In this document: in pieces, positions 1 to 4,965 of the stretch
Layout: each line of letters begins with the position of its first letter
Numbering within the stretch: the first letter of the stretch is position 1
DNA from: Rhodoferax sp.
GTDB lineage: Bacteria > Pseudomonadota > Gammaproteobacteria > Burkholderiales > Burkholderiaceae
DNA length: 6,159 nucleotides
Direction: 5' to 3'
NCBI GenBank assembly: GCA_020048295.1
Contig: JAIFMT010000112.1
Location: 1 to 6,159, forward strand
The notes under the pieces: model-generated
The model's input: only the letters and a program-made list of their open reading frames with translations
What the model was told of the DNA's origin: nothing
Database searches by the model: none
Made by a program: the position numbers and the translations under genes

Positions 1-1
1 G

Positions 2-217
2 CTGGCGCGCTTTGCCTCACAGGCTAGTTTTGTGAGCGCAGCCCCCAAGGCCAGCGTCACCTGCCGCGACCGCGACGACCAGAAATTCATCGACCTGGCT
101 GTCGCCCACCAGGCGCTGCTGCTGAGCAAGGACAAGGCCGTGCTTTGTATGCGAAAAAGGCTTCTAGCCCTTGGTGTACATGCGCTGACAGCTATTGAAG
201 TAATAACGCCTTCGTGA
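2..217 (+). CDS. PIN-domain protein, C-terminal fragment (VapC-like putative toxin/RNase)
   Basis: The reading frame is open from the left edge of the window, so the start lies outside and about 71 C-terminal residues are visible. The segment CRDRDDQKFIDLAVAHQALL followed by SKDKAVL resembles the C-terminal half of PIN-domain proteins of the 'putative toxin-antitoxin toxin, PIN family' group. There an Asp-rich DDxKF block and a later S/T-x-D contribute acidic residues to the metal-dependent RNase site. The first catalytic Asp and the Glu would be off-window, so activity cannot be judged, nor can the presence of an antitoxin gene. An internal GTG at 32 is not the real start, because conserved-looking sequence continues upstream of it. 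The last ~20 residues (KRLLALGVHALTAIEVITPS) are encoded by a lower-GC repeat-like segment, so the natural C-terminus may have been replaced. PIN family assignment is fairly secure; a toxin role is inference. Confidence 0.72.
   Translation: MARFASQASFVSAAPKASVTCRDRDDQKFIDLAVAHQALLLSKDKAVLCMRKRLLALGVHALTAIEVITPS
153..208 (+). repeat. Low-GC repeat-like segment, copy A (inside the end of the PIN gene)
   Basis: This 56-bp stretch is about 45% GC in a GC-rich setting. It contains TAGCCCTT (165-172) and an imperfect inverted repeat GCTATT-gaagt-AATAAC (191-207). Read in the opposite orientation it resembles the segment inside priA at 2274-2334: an ungapped comparison of the 37-base core gives 23 identities, including GGC, TAGCCCTT, TGCG and GCTA. 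Both segments also carry AGCTATTGAAG on the + strand. I recall short dispersed elements of this style in Comamonadaceae genomes, but that is memory, not a search. Confidence 0.45.
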
Positions 218-322
218 TGTGCCGTGATCGTCGGGGCAGCGCCTGATGCGGACGAGCGCTAGCTGCCAAACCGGCCGCCGCCGCCCGGATTGGATTCCGA
301 CGGCAAAATCGCTGCGCCGGTG

Positions 323-338
323 GTGGTGTGCACACCAC
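323..338. repeat. Perfect 16-bp palindrome upstream of hemE
   Basis: GTGGTGTGCACACCAC is a perfect inverted repeat with no spacer, centred about 51 bp before the hemE start. No T-run follows, so it is a poor intrinsic terminator for the PIN gene. Its position suits an activator or repressor operator for hemE. The binding protein is unknown. The rest of the gap 218-381 shows nothing else recognisable apart from the hemE -10 element. Confidence 0.5.
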
Positions 339-366
339 GTCCTTGCAGGTCAACGGCAGGTCTGAA

Positions 367-375
367 TGCGACAAT
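367..375 (+). promoter_or_regulatory. Candidate extended -10 of the hemE promoter
   Basis: TGCGACAAT fits the extended -10 pattern TGn plus a hexamer with 4 of 6 matches to TATAAT. Six bases separate the hexamer from the hemE ATG at 382, so the usual 7-base offset puts the transcription start on the A of the ATG. No convincing -35 box is seen at 17 bp spacing, which an extended -10 can tolerate. Confidence 0.4.
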
Positions 376-381
376 TCAGGC

Positions 382-1485
382 ATGAATACATCCGCACCAT
401 CCACCTTTGCCGCGCTCAAGAACGACACTTTTTTGCGTGCCTGCCTGCGCCGGGCCACCGACTACACACCGATCTGGATGATGCGCCAGGCCGGGCGCTT
501 TTTGCCCGAGTACCGTGCCACTCGCGCCAAAGCCGGCAGCTTCATGGGGCTGGCCACCAGCACCGACTTTGCCACCGAGGTCACACTGCAGCCACTCGAC
601 CGCTTTCCAATTGATGCGGCCATCTTGTTCAGCGACATCCTGACGGTGCCCGATGCGATGGGTCTGGGCCTGAGCTTTGCGCTGGGCGAAGGCCCCAAGT
701 TTGCCGCGCCGGTGCGTGACGAGGCCGCCGTGGCCCGGCTTGCCGTGCCCGACATGGCCAAGCTGCGCTACGTGTTCGATGCCGTCACCTCGATTCGCCG
801 CGCGCTCGATGGCCGGGTGCCGCTGATCGGCTTTGCGGGCAGCCCGTGGACGCTGGCCTGCTACATGGTCGAAGGCGCGGGGTCGGATGATTACCGGCTG
901 GTGAAAACCATGCTCTACAGCCGCCCTGACCTGATGCACCGCATGCTGCAGGTCAACGCCGATGCCGTGGCGCTGTACCTCAACACGCAGATCGAAGCCG
1001 GCGCCCAAGCGGTGATGGTGTTTGACAGCTGGGGTGGCGTACTCGCTGACGGCGCGTTTCAGGAATTCAGCCTGGGCTACACCAGCCGCGTGTTGGCGCA
1101 ACTGCACAAAACCTGGGACGGCGCGCGCATTCCCAGCATCGTCTTCACCAAGGGTGGTGGCCAGTGGCTGCAAGAAATGGCAGAGCTCGACTGCAACGTG
1201 CTCGGGCTGGACTGGACCGTCAACCTGACCAAGGCGCGCGCGCTGGTGGGTGGCAGCAAGGCGCTGCAAGGCAACCTCGACCCCAACGTGCTGTTTGCCA
1301 AGCCGGCGCAAATCGAGGCTGAGGTGAAGAAAGTGCTGAACGCCTTTGGCACGCCGCACACCGGTGCCGGCGAGGGGCCGACGCACATCTTCAACCTGGG
1401 CCACGGCATCAGCCAGCACACGCCGCCCGAGCATGTGGCGGCGCTGGTGCAGGCCGTTCACCACCATTCGCGCCAGATGCGTTGA
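382..1485 (+). CDS. hemE: Uroporphyrinogen decarboxylase HemE
   Basis: HemE decarboxylates the four acetate side chains of uroporphyrinogen III to give coproporphyrinogen III in the cytoplasm, the step leading to heme and, in phototrophs, bacteriochlorophyll. The 367-residue product is close to the usual length. The N-terminal signature [10 protein letters not shown] is at residues 30-39. Asp85 in FSDILT corresponds to the catalytic Asp. The second signature [12 protein letters not shown] is at 150-161 with its conserved Tyr161, and His341 lies in NLGHGI. The ATG at 382 was chosen because the frame upstream to a GTG at 328 encodes non-conserved residues and spans the palindrome and the -10 element. 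No Shine-Dalgarno sequence is present at proper spacing (AGG ends one base before the ATG), which fits a leaderless message. The gene appears monocistronic, since priA follows only after a 340-bp gap. No oddities are seen in the protein. Confidence 0.96.
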   Translation: MNTSAPSTFAALKNDTFLRACLRRATDYTPIWMMRQAGRFLPEYRATRAKAGSFMGLATSTDFATEVTLQPLDRFPIDAAILFSDILTVPDAMGLGLSFALGEGPKFAAPVRDEAAVARLAVPDMAKLRYVFDAVTSIRRALDGRVPLIGFAGSPWTLACYMVEGAGSDDYRLVKTMLYSRPDLMHRMLQVNADAVALYLNTQIEAGAQAVMVFDSWGGVLADGAFQEFSLGYTSRVLAQLHKTWDGARIPSIVFTKGGGQWLQEMAELDCNVLGLDWTVNLTKARALVGGSKALQGNLDPNVLFAKPAQIEAEVKKVLNAFGTPHTGAGEGPTHIFNLGHGISQHTPPEHVAALVQAVHHHSRQMR

Positions 1486-1496
1486 CTTTGGTCAAC
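1481..1496. repeat. Inverted repeat GTTGAC-N4-GTCAAC over the hemE stop codon
   Basis: GTTGACTTTGGTCAAC has perfect 6-bp arms and a 4-base spacer, and it overlaps the hemE TGA. The TTGAC-N4-GTCAA layout resembles sites of the CRP/FNR superfamily, but its arms differ from the FNR consensus TTGAT/ATCAA. It could equally be a small hairpin at the 3' end of hemE mRNA. No T-run follows directly. Confidence 0.35.
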
Positions 1497-1564
1497 CGCC
1501 TGGCGCCGTCGCAATAGCACTTTTAGCACCTGTTTTTCACCCGGGCAAAGAATTTTTTTGTAAC

Positions 1565-1573
1565 TTATGCACA
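1565..1573 (+). promoter_or_regulatory. DnaA box match TTATGCACA
   Basis: The sequence matches the DnaA consensus TTATNCACA exactly, in the same orientation as the second exact match 186 bp downstream. It stands at the left of the AT-rich part of the hemE-priA gap. Confidence 0.45.
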
Positions 1574-1698
1574 AAATTGGTGAAGATTTGTCGTAAGCCA
1601 ATCTTGCCCCCGGTTTTTTGCTAGCAAACCGGTAGCGAATGCAACTTGTTGATTTTGAATGGTTTTATTTTTTGCATTATTTTTAGGCAGGCTAACAA

Positions 1699-1719
1699 AG
1701 GCCTTGATTTACAAGGCCT
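1699..1719. repeat. Hairpin with 8-bp perfect stem before priA
   Basis: AGGCCTTG and CAAGGCCT are perfect reverse complements separated by ATTTA. No T-tract follows on the + strand, so it is not a standard terminator for hemE. It would lie in the priA 5' leader if the weak promoter near 1655-1683 is real. Confidence 0.45.
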
Positions 1720-1738
1720 CGCAGGGTCTTTCGACGCA

Positions 1739-1759
1739 CTGTCCACAAAGTTATCCACA
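1739..1759 (+). promoter_or_regulatory. DnaA box TTATCCACA with adjacent near-match
   Basis: TTATCCACA at 1751-1759 is identical to the strong (R1-type) DnaA box. CTGTCCACA at 1739-1747 differs from it at two positions and lies 12 bp upstream in the same orientation, about one helical turn away. The pair sits 67 bp before the chosen priA start, so DnaA could influence priA expression, or the region could bind DnaA for another purpose. Confidence 0.5.
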
Positions 1760-1825
1760 AAAAACTTGGATGACTTGTGAAACCACAAAAAATCAATCAC
1801 TTAGAGCGTCATTGCACCAGTTCAC

Positions 1826-4021
1826 TTGAACAATCCAGCCCAAGCTCAATGCCCGGCCGCGCACCGGGTGGCGGTGTTGCTGCACACGCCGGCGTACAGC
1901 CAGGTGGCCGGTGCGCTGACCTACCTCAGTGCGCAGCCTTTGCCGGCGGGCACCCTGGTGCGTGTGCCGCTGGGCCAACGCGAGCTGCTTGGGGTGGTGT
2001 GGGACAGCGCAAGCCCTGAGCTGACTGCGCTCGACCCCGCCAAGCTGCGCCCGATCGCCGCTGCGCTGCTGGATTTGCCGCCGCTGGGCACGCACTGGCG
2101 GGCCTTGATCACGTTTGCGGCTGCTTACTATCAGCGCTCAGCCGGCGAAGTGGCGTTGGCCGCCTTGCCACCGCAGCTGCGTGATCTGACCAGCGTGCAG
2201 CTGGCGCGCCGCCTGAGCCGACCGGCCCGCCGGCCCGCAGCGACCCCACCCGCCACCCCGCGTGATCTTGACGTAGCTATTGAAGATGTAGCACTTACCG
2301 CAGAGCAGCAAAGGGCTATAGGCCAATTTAATGCAAATCCTGGGCCGTTCTTGCTGTTTGGCGCCACCGGCAGTGGCAAGACCGAGGTGTTCATGCGCTG
2401 CACCGCCGAGCTGCTGGCGCAGTCGGAGCACAGCCAGGCCCTGGTGATGGTGCCCGAAATCAACCTGACGCCGCAGCTCGAGGAGCGCTTCAAAGCCCGC
2501 TTTTGTGCCCGCTATGGCATTGACGCGGTGGTGTCGATGCACAGCGGCATGACCCCGGCGCAGCGCCTGAAAAGCTGGCTGGCGGCGCACCAGGGCAGCG
2601 CGCGCATCGTGCTGGGCACGCGCATGGCGGTGTTTGCGTCGATGCCGCAGCTGCAACTCATCGTCGTCGATGAAGAGCACGATCCCAGCTACAAAAGCCA
2701 TGAGGGGGCGCGCTACTCGGCGCGCGACCTGGCGGTTTACCGGGGCCGGCTGGAGGGGGCCAAAGTGTTGCTGGGCTCGGCCACGCCGTCGCTGGAGAGC
2801 TGGCACCACAGCCGCCCGGCGCTTGAGGGCGGGCGCTACCAGCGCCTGGAGATGCCCAGCCGGGTTGGCTCCAGTGCCGCGCTGCCCGCTGCTGCAGGCA
2901 GCTTGCCCATGGTTGCAGGTGCCTTGCCACTGGTACGCCGCGTGGACATGAACCACCAGCCCAAGGGCTGCGTGATCTCGCCACCGCTGCTCGCAGCCAT
3001 CGGTGAGCGCATTGCGCGCGGCGAGCAAAGCATGGTGTTTTTGAACCGGCGCGGCTATGCCCCGGTGCTGAGCTGCAATGCCTGCGACTGGAAAAGTACC
3101 TGCCCGCACTGCAGCGCCTACCGCGTGTTTCACAAGATCGACCGCACACTGCGCTGTCACCACTGCGGTTTTACCGAACGCGTGCCACGCGCCTGCCCCG
3201 ACTGCGGCAACCTTGACATTGCGCCAGTGGGGCGCGGCACCGAGCGGCTTGAGGAGCAGCTGGCGCAGCTGCTGGCCGAGCTGCGCCGACCCGATGGCCG
3301 CCCGGTCAATATCGTCCGCATTGATGCCGACAGCACGCGCTTCAAGGGCGCGCTGGAGGCGCAGTTGTCCCAGGTGCATTCGGGCGAGGTGGATGTGCTG
3401 GTGGGTACGCAGATGATTGCCAAGGGCCATGACTTTCGTCGCATCACGCTGGTGGCAGCCGTCAACCCGGACAGCGCCTTGTTTTCCAGCGATTTTCGCG
3501 CCCCCGAGCGGCTGTTTGGCCTGCTGATGCAGGCCGCAGGCCGCGCCGGGCGCGATGCCGGCAACACCAGCCGCAGCGAGATGTGGGTGCAAACGTTTCA
3601 TCCCACGCACCCGTTGTTTGAGGCGCTCAAGCGCCACGATTTTCCGGCGTTTGCCCAGTCGCAGCTGGTGGAGCGCGAGCAGGCTGGCATGCCGCCGTTC
3701 AGTTTTCAGGCGCTGGTGCGCGCCGAAGCGCGCACGCAGGAAGCGGCGCAGGCGTTCTTGAATCTGGCGGCGCAGGCCAGCGCACACATGATGGATGCGG
3801 CGCAGCTGCTGACGCACATCACGCTGTACCCGGCGGTGCCGATGAGCATTGCGCGCATTGCCAACATCGAGCGCGCCCAGCTGCTGATCGAGAGCCCGTC
3901 GCGCACCGCCCTGCAACGCTTTTTGCACGCCTGGCAGACCGTGCTGCACGCCAGTCGCAGCCAGCCCGAGTGCAAGGGCCTGCTGCGTTGGGCGATCGAT
4001 GTGGATCCGTTGATTATTTAA
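1826..4021 (+). CDS. priA: Primosomal replication restart helicase PriA (N')
   Basis: PriA recognises stalled or repaired forks, unwinds the lagging arm 3'-to-5' and loads the primosome. The 731-residue product equals the usual family length. The N-terminal 3'-DNA-binding domain covers about 15-110 (TPAYSQVAGALTY, GTLVRVPLGQRELLGVVW). The Walker A motif GATGSGKT is at 179-186, DEEHD at 282-286 and GSATPS at 317-322. The cysteine-rich zinc region has all eight Cys (417, 420, 426, 429, 444, 447, 457, 460). GTQMIAKGHDF is at 527-537 and QAAGRAGR at 569-576. The start is uncertain: TTG 1826 has no good Shine-Dalgarno and follows an in-frame stop at 1802-1804. ATT 1811 (AGAG five bases upstream) and GTG 1868 or 1874 are alternatives. 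Two oddities are a low-GC repeat-like segment encoding residues ~150-170 and a 7-residue tandem repeat at 349-369. Identity is secure; the start codon is not. Confidence 0.95.
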   Translation: MNNPAQAQCPAAHRVAVLLHTPAYSQVAGALTYLSAQPLPAGTLVRVPLGQRELLGVVWDSASPELTALDPAKLRPIAAALLDLPPLGTHWRALITFAAAYYQRSAGEVALAALPPQLRDLTSVQLARRLSRPARRPAATPPATPRDLDVAIEDVALTAEQQRAIGQFNANPGPFLLFGATGSGKTEVFMRCTAELLAQSEHSQALVMVPEINLTPQLEERFKARFCARYGIDAVVSMHSGMTPAQRLKSWLAAHQGSARIVLGTRMAVFASMPQLQLIVVDEEHDPSYKSHEGARYSARDLAVYRGRLEGAKVLLGSATPSLESWHHSRPALEGGRYQRLEMPSRVGSSAALPAAAGSLPMVAGALPLVRRVDMNHQPKGCVISPPLLAAIGERIARGEQSMVFLNRRGYAPVLSCNACDWKSTCPHCSAYRVFHKIDRTLRCHHCGFTERVPRACPDCGNLDIAPVGRGTERLEEQLAQLLAELRRPDGRPVNIVRIDADSTRFKGALEAQLSQVHSGEVDVLVGTQMIAKGHDFRRITLVAAVNPDSALFSSDFRAPERLFGLLMQAAGRAGRDAGNTSRSEMWVQTFHPTHPLFEALKRHDFPAFAQSQLVEREQAGMPPFSFQALVRAEARTQEAAQAFLNLAAQASAHMMDAAQLLTHITLYPAVPMSIARIANIERAQLLIESPSRTALQRFLHAWQTVLHASRSQPECKGLLRWAIDVDPLII
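2274..2334 (-). repeat. Low-GC repeat-like segment, copy B (in-frame within priA)
   Basis: This ~61-bp segment is about 44% GC inside a much more GC-rich gene. It carries the imperfect hairpin GCTA-N9-TAGC (2276-2292) at one end and AAGGGCTATAGGCC at the other. Its reverse complement resembles copy A at 153-208 (23 of 37 core bases identical). It is translated as PriA residues ~150-170, between the DNA-binding part and the helicase core, and includes ALTAEQQRAI, which looks like the normal LTxEQ lead-in of PriA. The similarity could therefore partly be coincidence. Confidence 0.4.
2870..2932 (+). repeat. Imperfect 21-bp tandem repeat (three units) within priA
   Basis: Three consecutive 21-base units encode SSAALPA, AAGSLPM and VAGALPL (PriA residues 349-369). 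Units two and three match at 15 of 21 bases. The repeat sits in the linker just before the second helicase lobe (RRVDMN). It keeps the frame and the zinc and helicase motifs beyond it are intact, so it is probably a tolerated linker expansion. Confidence 0.5.
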
Positions 4022-4815
4022 TCAGCACCCTTGGTGGCGACGATCACCTGGAAGTTGCCAAAGAACACCACATGGCGCTGGCAGCGCACGCCTGGCATGG
4101 CTTGCAGTTGCTGCACCGGGTCGTGCGTGTTCCACAGTGCCAGTCCCCAGGGCTCGAACACCTTGAAGTAAGTCCAGCTCAAGGCGCGCAGCAACAGTGG
4201 CCGCGGCCGGTGAAATTCGGCCAGGTACAGCCGCCCGCCGGGGGCCAGCACTCGCATCGCCTCGCTCAAGGCCTGCTCTTTCAGGTGGTGCGGCAGTTCA
4301 TGCAGCAAGAAAAAAATCACATTGGCATCCACCGAGCCGCTGGCCAGCTGCATGGCGGTGGCGTTGTCTTTCAGATAGACGGTGTGCTGGGCAAACGCCT
4401 GCAGCTTGCTGCGGGCGTGGTCCAGCTCGTTTTGAATGATGTCGGCCACCAGCACCTGGCTGGCCCCGGCCTTGACCGATGCCCGCACCACCCGGGGCAA
4501 CACATTGCCAAAGGCGCACGAGGTGATCAGCACCGACTTGCCTGTCAGGTCTGAGTGGCGCAGGCCGTGCGTGATGATCGACACCAGCCGGCTGTACTGA
4601 AACAGCAAAATGGCGGCAATCACCGGCTGCCAGTCCACCAGCCGGATCAGCCGCAAGTTGGAGTAAATCGGATAGACATGCGCCGCCTCTTGCTGCAAGC
4701 GCCCCAGGGCTGCGCGCATCAGCAGCGCGCCGCGTGTCAGTGTGAAGAAGAAAAGTGCGGTGCCAAGCAGCACCCCGAGCACCGCTGTGGCGGTGTAAGT
4801 AACCCAGACAGACAT
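4018..4815 (-). CDS. rquA: Putative rhodoquinone biosynthesis protein RquA (SAM-dependent methyltransferase fold), membrane-anchored
   Basis: RquA proteins convert ubiquinone to rhodoquinone by replacing a methoxy group with an amino group, using SAM. Rhodoquinone serves fumarate reductase in anaerobic respiration. In the 265-residue product, residues 5-27 form a likely membrane helix. A block at 51-78 includes AILLFQYSRLV. VLITSCAFGNVLPR (95-108) takes the place of SAM motif I but lacks the classical GxGxG. An acidic residue (Asp125 in VLVADI) ends strand two. FFLLHELP (168-175), LAPGGRLYLAEFHRPRP (190-206) and FEPWGLALW (220-228) resemble RquA. ATG 4815 was chosen because GGAAAG (4822-4827) stands six bases upstream; a GTG at 4887 would add 24 codons but lies before the predicted transcription start. 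A perfect FNR box upstream supports an anaerobic role. The alternative is a divergent class I methyltransferase of unknown substrate. Family placement is from recall and moderate. Confidence 0.65.
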   Translation of the reverse strand: MSVWVTYTATAVLGVLLGTALFFFTLTRGALLMRAALGRLQQEAAHVYPIYSNLRLIRLVDWQPVIAAILLFQYSRLVSIITHGLRHSDLTGKSVLITSCAFGNVLPRVVRASVKAGASQVLVADIIQNELDHARSKLQAFAQHTVYLKDNATAMQLASGSVDANVIFFLLHELPHHLKEQALSEAMRVLAPGGRLYLAEFHRPRPLLLRALSWTYFKVFEPWGLALWNTHDPVQQLQAMPGVRCQRHVVFFGNFQVIVATKGAD

Positions 4816-4821
4816 TGTTTT

Positions 4822-4827
4822 CTTTCC
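4822..4827 (-). promoter_or_regulatory. Ribosome binding site deciding the rquA start
   Basis: GGAAAG on the minus strand lies six bases before ATG 4815. Neither upstream candidate start (GTG 4887, ATG 4869) has a comparable site. Confidence 0.6.
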
Positions 4828-4878
4828 GCAGTCGCTGCTGGCAAACACGCCGGGCGCTGCAATTTCCATGTGACACCG

Positions 4879-4884
4879 ATTGGA
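4879..4884 (-). promoter_or_regulatory. Candidate -10 box of the FNR-dependent rquA promoter
   Basis: TCCAAT matches TATAAT at 4 of 6 positions. It predicts transcription starting near 4872, which puts the FNR box centre (4912.5) close to -41, the standard class II activator position. The leader would be about 57 bases and would contain the rquA ribosome binding site. Confidence 0.45.
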
Positions 4885-4905
4885 CACCCGGCAGGAAAAT
4901 CAATA

Positions 4906-4919
4906 TTGATACAAATCAA
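4906..4919 (-). promoter_or_regulatory. Perfect FNR/Anr box upstream of rquA
   Basis: The minus strand reads TTGATTTGTATCAA, an exact match to the FNR consensus TTGAT-N4-ATCAA. It ends 90 bases before the rquA ATG and lies 46 bases past the stop of the upstream transporter gene. It is well placed to activate rquA when oxygen is scarce. The rest of the 150-bp gap (4816-4965) holds the -10 box, the ribosome binding site and a GC-rich stretch with no clear terminator. Confidence 0.75.
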
Positions 4920-4965
4920 AAATTGCCAGCTCGGCCGCCCACCGACCGACCTGCGGCTGACAGGA

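Larger units (their letters stand above)
1486..1825. other. AT-rich hemE-priA intergenic region
   Basis: This 340-bp gap contains no credible gene. It is visibly AT-rich, especially about 1540-1700, against GC-rich genes on both sides. Besides the separately listed DnaA boxes and hairpins it holds an inverted repeat AAGATT/AATCTT (1583-1605) and the nested palindromic sequence 1610-1632, where CCGG arms flank TTTGCTAGCAAA. It also has a weak candidate promoter, TTGAAT (1655-1660) and TATTTT (1678-1683) with 17 bp between, which would give priA a leader of roughly 135 bases. No standard intrinsic terminator (stem plus T-run) was found for hemE. Confidence 0.6.

Noticed and set aside
376..1467. 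363-codon open frame antisense to hemE
   Set aside because: It mirrors the high-GC codon pattern of hemE, has no family-like motifs, and is rich in His, Arg and Gln as expected of a shadow frame.
1610..1632. Palindromic sequence with a T6 run considered as the hemE terminator
   Set aside because: The T-run lies within the loop or arm, not after the stem, on either strand; no stem-then-T arrangement was found.
1649..1663. TTGATTTTGAATGG considered as a second FNR box
   Set aside because: Only the left half-site TTGAT matches; the right arm is AATGG in place of ATCAA.
1777..2019. GTG-started 80-codon frame upstream of and overlapping priA, considered as a leader peptide or frameshifted priA N-terminus
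   Set aside because: Its sequence is not PriA-like, and the priA frame already covers the conserved N-terminus, so no frameshift is needed.
2138..3949. 603-codon open frame antisense to priA
   Set aside because: The forward frame encodes a complete PriA with all motifs; the antisense product is low-complexity Arg/His/Gln-rich sequence.
3970..4554. 194-codon plus-strand frame opposite rquA
   Set aside because: It starts inside priA, shows no recognisable domain, and lies opposite a minus-strand frame with clear methyltransferase-like motifs.
4816..4887. Longer rquA start at GTG 4887 or ATG 4869
   Set aside because: Both lie at or before the predicted FNR promoter start and lack a ribosome binding site, whereas ATG 4815 has GGAAAG at six bases and leads directly into the membrane helix.
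4920..4965. GC-rich stretch after the AEC gene considered as an intrinsic terminator before the T-run at the FNR box
   Set aside because: Only 3-4 bp stems adjacent to the T-run could be drawn by eye, which is too weak to call.
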